A stretch of 22,551 nucleotides of DNA. Source: Scatosoma sp045128055 (GTDB lineage Bacteria > Bacillota > Clostridia > Christensenellales > Borkfalkiaceae). Below the pieces are notes generated by a model that was not told the origin of the DNA, did no database searches, and was given only the letters and a program-made list of their open reading frames with translations. Below are positions 7,584-14,799 of the stretch, one piece after another. Position 1 is the stretch's first letter. The number at the start of each line of letters is the position of its first letter. Both the position numbers and the translations under genes were made by a program. Location of the stretch: positions 1 to 22,551 of the forward strand of contig JBGVRC010000050.1 of NCBI GenBank assembly GCA_045128055.1, written 5' to 3'.

Positions 7584-7603
7584 ATCAAATTGAAAATTTA
7601 TGA

Positions 7604-8434
7604 TTAAATAGCAACGGGAATTTTACTTTCTAATTTCTCGTATTCGTAATCGACAAGCTGGAAGCTATCTACCGTGAAATCGTAAAAATTCGTAATGCTT
7701 TCGTCCACGACAAGCTTGGGCGCTTTGTGTCTGGGGTTTGCCAAAATTTCTTTTACGAGCGGAATATGTCTATCGTAAATATGCGCGTCCGCAATCACGT
7801 GCACAAGCTCCCCTGCCTTCAAGCCCGAAACCTGCGCCATCATCACAAGCAAAATCGCGTACTGTACAACGTTCCAGTTGTTCGCCGTCAGCATATCGTT
7901 GGAGCGTTGATTTAAAATCCCGTTTAAGGTATCCCCCGTTACGTTGAAAGTCATCGAATACGCGCAGGGATACAAATTCATTTCATTCAAGTCTTGGAAA
8001 TTATAGATATTCGTCATAATACGGCGGCTTGCGGGGTTATGCTTCAAATCGTATAAGACTCTGTCGACTTGGTCAAATTCCCCTTCCTTGTATTTGTGCT
8101 TCACGCCAAGCTGATAACCGTACGCCTTGCCGATAGACCCCGTTTCGTCCGCCCAGCTGTCCCAAATATGCGACTTTAAATCGTGGATATTGTTGCTCTT
8201 TTTTTGCCAAATCCAAAGCAATTCGTCGATACACGACTTAAACGCCGTGCGGCGCATCGTAAGAATAGGAAATTCTTCCTGCAAATTATAACGGTTGACG
8301 ATACCGAATTTTTTTACCGTATGCGCGGGCGTACCGTCTTCCCACTTCGGACGTACGTCCAAATGGGTATCCCAAAATCCGTTATCCATTATATCCTGCA
8401 TATTTTGCGCAAAAATCTCGTCCGCTCTACTCAT
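7604..8434 (-). CDS. thyA: Thymidylate synthase
   Basis: Makes dTMP from dUMP using methylene-tetrahydrofolate, releasing dihydrofolate. The 276-residue product has the nucleophile Cys157 in LYPCAYSMTF, the dUMP-binding NQRSND (Arg177, Asp180), Asn188 in NNWNVVQYA and DAHIYDRHI near residue 216. The usual PCH after the nucleophile is PCA here, which I recall as normal for a Clostridia-type ThyA branch, so it is not read as inactivation. AAGGAG overlaps the stop of the upstream gene, five bases before which the two reading frames meet, suggesting coupling. folA follows in the same transcript. Confidence 0.96.
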   Translation of the reverse strand: MSRADEIFAQNMQDIMDNGFWDTHLDVRPKWEDGTPAHTVKKFGIVNRYNLQEEFPILTMRRTAFKSCIDELLWIWQKKSNNIHDLKSHIWDSWADETGSIGKAYGYQLGVKHKYKEGEFDQVDRVLYDLKHNPASRRIMTNIYNFQDLNEMNLYPCAYSMTFNVTGDTLNGILNQRSNDMLTANNWNVVQYAILLVMMAQVSGLKAGELVHVIADAHIYDRHIPLVKEILANPRHKAPKLVVDESITNFYDFTVDSFQLVDYEYEKLESKIPVAI

Positions 8435-8439
8435 TTCCC

Positions 8440-8751
8440 TTACTCCTTTTCTTCTATCGTTTCAATCAAAAAGCTGACGGGGCGAAAACCGTCGTTGCAC
8501 GAAATCATCGCCGATTTTTCGTTTTTCATCCAACCGTCGTAAAAATTACCGCCGCCGTTTGCAAGCTCCGCGACGAAATATTGCATACTCTCCCACGCGC
8601 TTTGACAAAGCCCGTCGGGCTTTCCGCCGTTTTCGGAAATAAAAACCTGCCCCGCTTCCACGCCGCAAGCGTGCTCGATAGGGTTTTCGTAAGCGTCTAT
8701 CAGGTCTTGATGTAAAACCTTTTTCATTACGGTAATTTTACACTTTTTCAT
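8440..8751 (-). CDS. TIGR04076 family protein of unknown function
   Basis: Small 103-residue cytoplasmic protein. The start MKKCKITVMKK and the segments GQVFISENGGKPDGLCQSAW, ELANGGGNFYDGW and ISCNDGFRPVSF match the TIGR04076 family as I remember it. Four Cys (4, 29, 49, 85) could bind a metal, but no function is established. It heads the operon with thyA five bases downstream. Its ATG lies only about ten bases from a TATAAT box and has no ribosome binding site, so the message is predicted to be nearly leaderless. No later Met has a ribosome binding site either. Confidence 0.8.
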   Translation of the reverse strand: MKKCKITVMKKVLHQDLIDAYENPIEHACGVEAGQVFISENGGKPDGLCQSAWESMQYFVAELANGGGNFYDGWMKNEKSAMISCNDGFRPVSFLIETIEEKE

Positions 8752-8760
8752 ATCTTATTT

Positions 8761-8790
8761 ATTATAGCATACCCACGCCCCACCCGTCAA
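8761..8790 (-). promoter_or_regulatory. Promoter of the TIGR04076-thyA-folA operon
   Basis: On the minus strand TTGACG (8785-8790) and a perfect TATAAT (8761-8766) are separated by 18 bases. The expected start is near 8754, about three bases before the ATG at 8751. It is divergent from the lipoprotein promoter 80 bases away. Confidence 0.75.
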
Positions 8791-8843
8791 GGGTTCGACG
8801 TAAACAAACCAAAAACTTTTCTCACTTTATTTTTAAAAGGGTA

Positions 8844-8872
8844 TTGACAATTTCCAAATTTTGTTTTACAAT
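8844..8872 (+). promoter_or_regulatory. Lipoprotein gene promoter with a palindrome over the -10 box
   Basis: TTGACA (8844-8849), a 17-base spacer and TACAAT (8867-8872), close to the consensus. A perfect nine-base inverted repeat, TTTGTTTTA (8860-8868) and TAAAACAAA (8872-8880) around CAA, is centred on the -10 box and could be an operator. The start would be near 8879, giving a leader of about 20 bases with the AGGAG site. Confidence 0.75.
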
Positions 8873-8899
8873 AAAACAAATACCTTTTAGGAGCTTGTT

Positions 8900-10165
8900 A
8901 TGAAAAAACTTCTTTCTTTAACACTTGCGGCTTGCGCCACGGCGGGTTTAACCTTCCTTTTGAACGGTTGCGACGGCTTGGGTGCTACCAGCGGAGATTC
9001 CAACCCCGACTCCAACGTGGAATCCAGCTTGGATAACAGCGAAATTTCGAGCGAAGCGCACGAACACGACTTTGCTACGGAATGGACGAAAGACGAAACG
9101 CACCATTGGCGCGCTTGCTTCGGGGATTGCGAAGAAATTACCGAAAAAGGCGAACACACCTACGACGAAACGACGGACGACGAAGGAAAAATCACCAAAA
9201 TTTGCACCGTTTGTCAGCATACCGTCATCATCGTCCCCGAACACGAACACACCTACGAAGGCGAATGGACGTTTGACGAAAACGGGCACTGGAAAGTTTG
9301 CGATACGCAAGACTGCGGCGAAAAATTGCAGGGCGAACACAACCTTATGCAAGAAACCACGCACGGCGCGGATTACATAGAAACAACGTACACCTGCGAC
9401 GTTTGCGCGTACACCTATAAAGACAGAATCACCATTGAAACGGTAGTCCCCGATGAAAAAACTTGGATTGACGCGTTCAACTCACTTACCTACACAAATT
9501 ATACCGTACACGCGGAATTTGGCTCGGACAGCTATCACTTTGACAACAAAGTGGAAATCACCGAAACCGCGGCGCATTATTTAATCGGCGGATATTTCCA
9601 TAACAGCCCCGTAGGCGAAAACGAATATTACGTTATGCACGAATATTATACCATTCTTCAAGCAGACGGCTCGTATAATACGTATATCCGTGAAAACAAC
9701 TCCGCGCAATATATGCTTTTAGACGACCATACGAATATTTGGTACGTAAACGCAAGAATGGAAAGCTTGCTCGCCCTTAAATACGACGAACATTACGAAA
9801 AATTTACATACAACAAAGAAACGGGTACGTACGTTTGTCCTGCCGTGATTACGACAGATTACCATCCCAACCCCAGCGACCCCGAATACAACGTACCCGT
9901 CCACTGTAAAAATACGGAAATCAAGGTTGCGGACGGCGCAATTATCTATATTACATGCGATTACGTCGTTGCCCCCGAATATAACGGCGACAACTTCGAT
10001 TCCAAGCTTCTTTACGATAATATAAGCTTAACGGTAGTCACGCTCCCTTCGGGCATTGACGGCAATACCCTTCCCGACGACGGTCGCTATGACGACTACA
10101 ACGAATCCACCGAAAACGACCCCGAAAACAACCCCGAAAACGACCCCATAAGCTCCAACGAATAA
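8900..10165 (+). CDS. Secreted lipoprotein with two His/Cys-rich repeats
   Basis: I do not recognise a function. The 421-residue product has a lipoprotein signal peptide (MKKLLS, hydrophobic core, lipobox LNGC with Cys24), then a Ser/Asp/Asn-rich linker. Two repeats follow at about residues 54-105 and 115-169. Each has HEH, then E-W-T-x-D-E-x-x-H-W-x-x-C, a second Cys, G-E-H and a final C-x-V-C pair, a pattern that could bind zinc or form disulphides. Residues 180-395 are probably a beta-rich domain, and the C-terminus is acidic and Asn/Pro-rich. AGGAG lies six bases before the ATG. It is a single-gene transcript with its own promoter and a strong terminator, and is probably anchored outside the membrane. 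Confidence 0.85.
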   Translation: MKKLLSLTLAACATAGLTFLLNGCDGLGATSGDSNPDSNVESSLDNSEISSEAHEHDFATEWTKDETHHWRACFGDCEEITEKGEHTYDETTDDEGKITKICTVCQHTVIIVPEHEHTYEGEWTFDENGHWKVCDTQDCGEKLQGEHNLMQETTHGADYIETTYTCDVCAYTYKDRITIETVVPDEKTWIDAFNSLTYTNYTVHAEFGSDSYHFDNKVEITETAAHYLIGGYFHNSPVGENEYYVMHEYYTILQADGSYNTYIRENNSAQYMLLDDHTNIWYVNARMESLLALKYDEHYEKFTYNKETGTYVCPAVITTDYHPNPSDPEYNVPVHCKNTEIKVADGAIIYITCDYVVAPEYNGDNFDSKLLYDNISLTVVTLPSGIDGNTLPDDGRYDDYNESTENDPENNPENDPISSNE

Positions 10166-10182
10166 TCAACAACAAAGCTTTA

Positions 10183-10213
10183 CGCTCCCTTGAAAAAAGG
10201 GAGCGTTTTTCTT
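10183..10213 (+). terminator. Intrinsic terminator after the lipoprotein gene
   Basis: CGCTCCCTT (10183-10191) and AAGGGAGCG (10197-10205) form a perfect nine-base-pair stem with a GAAAA loop, followed by TTTTTCTT. It isolates the lipoprotein gene from pgk. Confidence 0.93.
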
Positions 10214-10230
10214 ACGCAATACCCCCTATC

Positions 10231-10311
10231 TTATTTTTTATAAAAATAAAGGGATATTTTTTACGATTATTTTCGTAAAAGGTTGACAAAAGGGAAAAAA
10301 ATGGGTATTAT
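10231..10311 (+). promoter_or_regulatory. pgk promoter with two upstream palindromes
   Basis: TTGACA (10283-10288), a 17-base spacer and TATTAT (10306-10311) form a near-consensus promoter with a start near 10318. Two bases upstream of the -35 box is a perfect eight-base inverted repeat, TTTTACGA (10259-10266) and TCGTAAAA (10273-10280). A second AT-only palindrome, TTATTTTT/AAAAATAA, lies at 10231-10249. Either could be an operator; neither resembles the CggR operator I know. Confidence 0.7.
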
Positions 10312-10353
10312 ATATGTGTATGCAAAAAAATAAACAAGGAGAAAACTTATCCT

Positions 10354-11670
10354 ATGAACAAGAAAACCGTAAAAGACGTAGACGTTAAAGGCAAAAAAGT
10401 GCTCGTTAGATGCGACTTCAACGTGCCTATGAAAGACGGCGTTATCACCGACGAAAACCGTATTATCGGCGCTCTCCCCACCATTAAGTACCTTATGGAA
10501 CAGGGCGCGAAGGTTGTGCTTTGCTCGCACATGGGCAAACCCCACAACGTTTTCGACGCAAAGCTCGAACTCAACAAGAAAGAAAAAGGCAAGGTTGCCG
10601 CTCTTCCTGAAAACGAACAAGCAGCAGCTACCGAAGAATTCCTTGAAAAAGCAAAGAAAGACGTGAAAAAGCTTACGCTTGCTCCCGTTGCCGCTCGTTT
10701 GAACGAACTTTTGGACGGCAAAGTAACGTTTGCTTCCGACGTAATCGGCGAAGACGCGAAGGCAAAGGTTGCTGCTTGCAAAGAAGGCGAATGCGTATTG
10801 CTTGAAAACCTTCGTTTCCACAAGGGCGAAGAAAAGAAAGCGCCCGAATTTATGCAGGCTCTCGCAAGCTATTGCGAAGTATACGTAAACGACGCGTTCG
10901 GTACGGCGCACCGTTCCCACTCTTCCACGGCAGGTATCGTAGAAGAAGGCTTGGTTCAAACGGCTGCTTGCGGTTTCTTGATTGAAAAAGAACTCTCCGT
11001 TATGGCGGACACCCTTGAAAACCCCGAAAGACCTTTCGTAGCTATCCTGGGCGGCGCAAAGGTTGCGGACAAGCTCAACGTTATTTCCAACTTGCTTGAA
11101 AAATGCGATACGCTCGTTATCGGCGGCGGTATGGCTTATACCTTCATCAAAGCGCAAGGCGGCAGCATCGGTAACTCGCTCGTAGACGACGAAAAAATCG
11201 AATATTGCCTTGAAATGCTTAAAAAAGCAGAAAGCCTTGGCAAGAAGATTTTGCTTCCCGTTGATACCGTTGCGGCAAAAGAATTCCCCAACCCCATCGA
11301 CGCGGAAATCGAAACGACGGTTGTTCCCGCTATGGAAATCCCCGCAGATATGATGGGTCTTGACATCGGCCCTGCAAGCAGAGAACTTTTCGCGGAAGTG
11401 GTTGCAAACGCAAAATCGGTTATCTGGAACGGCCCTATGGGCGTATTCGAAAACCCCATCTTGGCAGAAGGCACGAAGTCGGTTGCGGCTGCTCTTGCAA
11501 GCGTATACGGCAAAGCTACCACCATCATCGGCGCCGGCGACAGCGCGGCGGCTGTACAAGTACTCGGGTATGCGGATAAGATGAGCCACATCTCCACGGG
11601 CGGCGGCGCTTCCCTTGAACTTTTCGAAGGCAAAGTGCTTCCCGGTATCGCTTGTCTTAACGACAAATAA
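10354..11670 (+). CDS. pgk: Phosphoglycerate kinase
   Basis: Transfers phosphate from 1,3-bisphosphoglycerate to ADP in glycolysis. The 438-residue product has the N-terminal VLVRCDFNVPMKDG (substrate binding), LLENLRFHKGEE, YVNDAFGTAHRSHSST, the hinge and nucleotide region VAILGGAKVADKL, WNGPMGVFE and the C-terminal STGGGASLELFEGK. It is about 40 residues longer than typical enzymes: a Lys/Glu/Ala-rich segment at roughly residues 64-105 lies between SHMGKP and LTLAPVA. It is first in pgk-tpiA-gpmI; gap is not next to it. AAGGAG is 12 bases before the ATG, rather far, but no other start fits. Confidence 0.97.
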   Translation: MNKKTVKDVDVKGKKVLVRCDFNVPMKDGVITDENRIIGALPTIKYLMEQGAKVVLCSHMGKPHNVFDAKLELNKKEKGKVAALPENEQAAATEEFLEKAKKDVKKLTLAPVAARLNELLDGKVTFASDVIGEDAKAKVAACKEGECVLLENLRFHKGEEKKAPEFMQALASYCEVYVNDAFGTAHRSHSSTAGIVEEGLVQTAACGFLIEKELSVMADTLENPERPFVAILGGAKVADKLNVISNLLEKCDTLVIGGGMAYTFIKAQGGSIGNSLVDDEKIEYCLEMLKKAESLGKKILLPVDTVAAKEFPNPIDAEIETTVVPAMEIPADMMGLDIGPASRELFAEVVANAKSVIWNGPMGVFENPILAEGTKSVAAALASVYGKATTIIGAGDSAAAVQVLGYADKMSHISTGGGASLELFEGKVLPGIACLNDK

Positions 11671-11678
11671 AAAACTCG

Positions 11679-11703
11679 TAAGGGCGAACGCGTTTCGCCC
11701 TTA
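11679..11703 (+). other. Stem-loop between pgk and tpiA
   Basis: TAAGGGCGAA (11679-11688) and TTCGCCCTTA (11694-11703) form a perfect ten-base-pair stem with a CGCGT loop. No T-run follows, so it is unlikely to be an efficient terminator. An mRNA processing or stability element that sets pgk and tpiA levels apart is more likely. Confidence 0.55.
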
Positions 11704-11743
11704 TCTCACGAAAATAGAAAATATACATTAGGAGTAATCAATT

Positions 11744-12490
11744 ATGCGTAAACCTATTATTGCAGGCAACTGGAAAATGAACAACACCGCTTCCCAAGGC
11801 GTAGCGCTTGTCAATGCAATCGCTCCCCTTGTTACGGAAGCAAACTGCGACGTAGTCGTATGCGTACCCGCTATCAATATCCCCGCTATCAGCGAAGCTT
11901 TGAAGGGCACGAATATCAAGCTCGGCGCTGAAAACGTACACTTTGCGGAAAAAGGCGCGTACACGGGCGAAATCTCCGCGGCTATGCTTTTGGAATACGG
12001 CGTAGAATACGTTATTATCGGCCACAGCGAACGCCGTCAATACTTCGGCGAAACGGACGAAACGGTAAACAAGAGAACGCTCACCGCTTTGAACGCTGGT
12101 CTTACCCCCATCGTTTGCATCGGCGAATCCTTGGAAGAAAGAGAAACGGGCAAGACGGAAGAAGTGCTCGCAACCCAAATCCACGAAGGCTTGAAGGGCA
12201 TTGAAGATATTACCAAAATCGTCATTGCTTACGAACCCGTTTGGGCTATCGGTACGGGCAAAACGGCTACGGCTGAACAAGCAAACGAAACCATCGCTTT
12301 TATTCGTAAAACGGTTGGCGAAATGTTCTGCCCCAACTGCGCGGCGGCTCTTCGTATTCAATACGGCGGCAGCATGAACGCGGCAAACTGCAAAGAACTT
12401 ATGGCTATGGAAGAAATCGACGGCGGTCTTATCGGCGGCGCTTCCTTGAAAGCTCCTGACTTTGCGGCAATCGTAAACTTCGACAAGTAA
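11744..12490 (+). CDS. tpiA: Triosephosphate isomerase
   Basis: Interconverts dihydroxyacetone phosphate and glyceraldehyde 3-phosphate. The 248-residue TIM barrel is complete: Asn9 and Lys11 in AGNWKMN, catalytic His94 in VIIGHSERR, catalytic Glu164 in IAYEPVWAIGTG, and phosphate-binding IQYGGSM and GGLIGGASL near the end. AGGAG lies nine bases upstream of the ATG. It follows pgk by 73 bases, with no separate promoter seen. Confidence 0.98.
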   Translation: MRKPIIAGNWKMNNTASQGVALVNAIAPLVTEANCDVVVCVPAINIPAISEALKGTNIKLGAENVHFAEKGAYTGEISAAMLLEYGVEYVIIGHSERRQYFGETDETVNKRTLTALNAGLTPIVCIGESLEERETGKTEEVLATQIHEGLKGIEDITKIVIAYEPVWAIGTGKTATAEQANETIAFIRKTVGEMFCPNCAAALRIQYGGSMNAANCKELMAMEEIDGGLIGGASLKAPDFAAIVNFDK

Positions 12491-12511
12491 TCGAAAATCA
12501 ACGCTTATTAT

Positions 12512-12544
12512 GGGGACAGGCGGCGTTCAACGCGTACCTGCCCC
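12512..12544 (+). other. Stem-loop after tpiA containing motif copy 3
   Basis: GGGG and CAGG (12512-12515, 12517-12520, with a bulged A) pair with CCTG and CCCC (12537-12544). An inner GCGT/ACGC stem (12523-12533) has a TCA loop. The right arm is the dispersed 15-base motif. The tail CGTCATTTTGAATTTTT is only partly T-rich, so termination would be weak. Confidence 0.5.
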
Positions 12545-12545
12545 C
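12531..12545 (+). repeat. Dispersed 15-base motif, copy 3 (tpiA-gpmI gap)
   Basis: Exact match to CGCGTACCTGCCCCC. It lies in the 157-base gap between tpiA and gpmI, in the right arm of a hairpin. The following bases align with those after copy 2 (TCA, TTGAA, TTTAT), about 27 identities over 33 positions. Confidence 0.6.
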
Positions 12546-12592
12546 GTCATTTTGAATTTTTATCTTATTTTCTAAAACGACAATTTTATTAA

Positions 12593-12631
12593 AAAGGCGT
12601 AGGCGCAAAGTTTCGACGCGTATCCGCCTTT
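12593..12631 (+). promoter_or_regulatory. Stem-loop directly upstream of the gpmI ribosome binding site
   Basis: AAAGGCG (12593-12599) and CGCCTTT (12625-12631) can pair, with a short inner GCG/CGC helix, ending just before TAGGAG and the gpmI ATG. There is no T-run. It may shield or expose the ribosome binding site, or be a processing stem; the role is a guess. Confidence 0.35.
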
Positions 12632-12647
12632 ATAGGAGTAAAACTTT

Positions 12648-14222
12648 ATGAAGAAAGTTCCTTTCGCAATTATCATTATGGACGGGTACGGCATCAACCC
12701 TTCTTCCGTCGGCAACGCCATCGTTGCAGACGGCAGCAAATACGTCAACGAACTCCAAGCGAAATACCCTTCCGCGCAGCTTGGCGCAAGCGGTATGTCC
12801 GTAGGTCTTCCCGACGGGCAAATGGGCAACAGCGAAGTTGGGCATCTCAACATCGGCGCAGGCAGAATCGTTTACCAAGACTTGACGAAAATCACCAAGG
12901 ATATCAGAAACGGCGAATTCTTTAAAAACGAAGAATTGCTCCGCGCTATGCACACCGCAAAAGCAAACGGCAAAAAATTGCATTTGTACGGCTTGGTTTC
13001 CACGGGCGGCGTACACAGCCACACCGAACATCTCTACGCGCTTGTAGAAATGGCGAAAAAGGAAGGCTTGGACAACGTATATATCCACGCTTTCACGGAC
13101 GGCCGCGACGTTGCTCCCACTTCTGGCGCAGGCTTTTTGAAGGATTTGCAGGACAAGCTTAACGAGCTTTCCTTCGGTAAAATCGCTTCCGTTTGCGGTA
13201 GATATTACGCTATGGACCGCGACAACAACTGGGATAGAGAAGAAAAAGCATACGATATGTTGACGCTTGGCGCAGGCGTAGCCTTTGAAGGCAGCGCGGA
13301 AGACGCGGCGAAGGCTTCGTATGAAAACGGCGTTACGGACGAGTTCATTCTTCCCACCAACCTTACCGAAAACGGCAAACCCGTTGCGCTTATCGGCGCG
13401 GGCGACAGCATTATTTGCTTCAACTTCCGCCCCGACAGAGCAAGACAAATTTCGAGAATGTTCTCGCAAAGCACCTTCCCCTTTGTGGACACAAAGACGG
13501 GCGCGACGCTTGGTTTTGAAAGAAAAACGGGCTTCCTTGCGCCTTGCTACGTAGGCTTTGCCGTGTACGATTCTTCCTTCGAAAACGTTGGCGTAGCCTT
13601 CCCCCCCGAAGAAATCACCAACACCTTGCCGCAGTATATCGCTTCGCTTGGCTTGAAGCAGCTCCATATTGCGGAAACGGAAAAATACGCGCACGTAACC
13701 TTCTTCTTCAACGCGAAATTAGAACCCCCCGTTGACGGCGAAACGCGTATCGTAATCCCTTCCCCGAAGGTAGCGACCTACGATTTACAACCCGAAATGA
13801 GCGCTTATCCCGTAACCGAAAAGGTTTTGGAAGAACTTGACAAGGGCGAATACGACGTAGTAATTCTCAACTTCGCAAACTGCGATATGGTTGGGCATAC
13901 GGGCGTTATGGAAGCGGCAACCAAAGCGGTACACGCGGTAGACGAATGTGTGAAGAAGGTGACGGATAAGATTTTGTCGATGGGCGGCAGCGCGCTTGTA
14001 ACGGCTGACCACGGCAACGCCGACCAAATGCTTGCCGACGACGGCGTGGGCGCGTTTACCCAACATACGACCTTCCCTGTACCCGTAATTTTGGTGTCGG
14101 AAGAATACAAAAACGTAACCCTTCGTGAAGACGGCGTGTTGGCAGACCTTGCCCCCACCCTTCTTGCGATGATGAAGCTTCCCCAACCCAAGGAAATGAC
14201 GGGTAAGAGCTTGATAAAATAA
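12648..14222 (+). CDS. gpmI: 2,3-bisphosphoglycerate-independent phosphoglycerate mutase
   Basis: Converts 3-phosphoglycerate to 2-phosphoglycerate with two Mn ions. The 524-residue product starts with metal-binding IIIMDGYG (Asp12), has the phospho-acceptor Ser62 in GQMGNSEVGHLNIGAGR, substrate residues in STGGVHSH and AFTDGRDV, FNFRPDRARQ, and the C-terminal metal motifs NFANCDMVGHTG and VTADHGNADQM. TAGGAG lies nine bases before the ATG. Enolase, its usual downstream neighbour, is missing; secG follows instead under a separate promoter. Confidence 0.98.
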   Translation: MKKVPFAIIIMDGYGINPSSVGNAIVADGSKYVNELQAKYPSAQLGASGMSVGLPDGQMGNSEVGHLNIGAGRIVYQDLTKITKDIRNGEFFKNEELLRAMHTAKANGKKLHLYGLVSTGGVHSHTEHLYALVEMAKKEGLDNVYIHAFTDGRDVAPTSGAGFLKDLQDKLNELSFGKIASVCGRYYAMDRDNNWDREEKAYDMLTLGAGVAFEGSAEDAAKASYENGVTDEFILPTNLTENGKPVALIGAGDSIICFNFRPDRARQISRMFSQSTFPFVDTKTGATLGFERKTGFLAPCYVGFAVYDSSFENVGVAFPPEEITNTLPQYIASLGLKQLHIAETEKYAHVTFFFNAKLEPPVDGETRIVIPSPKVATYDLQPEMSAYPVTEKVLEELDKGEYDVVILNFANCDMVGHTGVMEAATKAVHAVDECVKKVTDKILSMGGSALVTADHGNADQMLADDGVGAFTQHTTFPVPVILVSEEYKNVTLREDGVLADLAPTLLAMMKLPQPKEMTGKSLIK

Positions 14223-14229
14223 AAAATAA

Positions 14230-14261
14230 GTAAGGGGTGGGATTTTTCGCCCACCCTTTAC
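14230..14261 (+). terminator. Probable terminator hairpin after gpmI
   Basis: GTAAGGGGTGGG (14230-14241) pairs with CCCACCCTTTAC (14250-14261) over 12 positions with one G-U and an eight-base loop. The stem is strong and sits just past the gpmI stop, but the following bases are A-rich rather than T-rich. It may terminate weakly or only protect the 3' end. Confidence 0.5.
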
Positions 14262-14301
14262 ACAAAAAAGAAAAATTTTACTAATTTGCGATAAAAAATA
14301 G

Positions 14302-14330
14302 TTGCGATATTTTCACAAGTATGGTATAAT
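14302..14330 (+). promoter_or_regulatory. secG promoter
   Basis: TTGCGA (14302-14307), a 17-base spacer and a perfect TATAAT (14325-14330). The start would be near 14337. The 50-base leader can form either GGAATA/TATTCC (14344-14363) or GACGG/CCGTC, which overlap. This separates secG from the glycolytic genes. Confidence 0.75.
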
Positions 14331-14385
14331 CAATTAGTAATTTTGGAATACGACGGGTTATTCCGTCATAAAAGAGGATAAAAAT

Positions 14386-14718
14386 ATGTTATATTTACAA
14401 AATTTATTAGCATCGACGTTTAACGACCGATCGTTTAAAGATGATAACCTGCAAGTCATTTTCTATGTGATTTTGGCTATCTTTCTTATTATTATGGCTG
14501 TATCGGCCTTGACCGCAATTGTGCTTATTTTAATGCAACCTAGCAATTCTTCGGGGATTGACGCGCTCGGCGGTTCGAGCGAAACCTTCTTCGGTAAGAA
14601 CAAAGGCAAATCGATTGAAGCGAAGATGAAGAAATGGACATGGATTTGCTTAGCAGTCATCGTTGTTAGCGCAATTTGCGTTTATGTCAATGTGGCACTT
14701 CCTTTCTGGTGGTCTTAA
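14386..14718 (+). CDS. secG: Preprotein translocase subunit SecG
   Basis: Small membrane subunit of the SecYEG channel that assists SecA-driven export. The 110-residue product has two membrane segments, about residues 23-50 and 84-104. Between them is the conserved loop VLILMQPSNSSGIDALGG then SETFFGKNKGKS, where a Gln after the first helix and Gly-Gly/TFFG are typical. The N-terminus is about 20 residues longer than usual. AGAGGA lies seven bases before the ATG. It precedes rnr and smpB, the usual order in Bacillota, but a terminator follows it directly. Confidence 0.93.
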   Translation: MLYLQNLLASTFNDRSFKDDNLQVIFYVILAIFLIIMAVSALTAIVLILMQPSNSSGIDALGGSSETFFGKNKGKSIEAKMKKWTWICLAVIVVSAICVYVNVALPFWWS

Positions 14719-14731
14719 TAACAAGAAACAT

Positions 14732-14762
14732 AGGCGGCTTTGTCAATAAGCCGTCTTTTTTA
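14732..14762 (+). terminator. Intrinsic terminator after secG
   Basis: AGGCGGCTT (14732-14740) and AAGCCGTCT (14748-14756) form a nine-base-pair stem with one G-U and a TGTCAAT loop, followed by TTTTTTATT. rnr must therefore rely on read-through or on a promoter in the next 40 bases. Confidence 0.88.
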
Positions 14763-14779
14763 TTCCTTTTTTGCGCATA

Positions 14780-14791
14780 CTATACGTATAG
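14780..14791 (+). promoter_or_regulatory. CTATACGTATAG palindrome ahead of rnr
   Basis: A perfect 12-base palindrome beginning 20 bases before the chosen rnr ATG, preceded by ATA (ATACTATACGTAT, shared exactly with the site at 19651). It may be an operator or part of a -10 element; no convincing TTGACA-like box lies 17 bases upstream of any TATA-like reading. Confidence 0.4.
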
Positions 14792-14799
14792 GTATGATT

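Noticed and set aside
7950..7975. ThyA with PCA in place of PCH, possible inactive enzyme
   Set aside because: Nucleophile Cys and the dUMP-binding residues are intact, and this variant is, to my knowledge, normal in a Clostridia branch of ThyA.
10267..11589. 440-residue open frame on the minus strand opposite pgk
   Set aside because: It arises from the GAA/AAG/GCN-rich coding of pgk read backwards; the protein is Phe/Val/Arg-rich with no recognisable domain and crosses the pgk promoter.
12630..13694. 354-residue open frame on the minus strand opposite gpmI
   Set aside because: Shadow of gpmI; low-complexity composition and no start signals.
14740..14799. Upstream extension of rnr from a TTG
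   Set aside because: It begins inside the secG terminator hairpin, and MSSQDKIYALF fits the family N-terminus.
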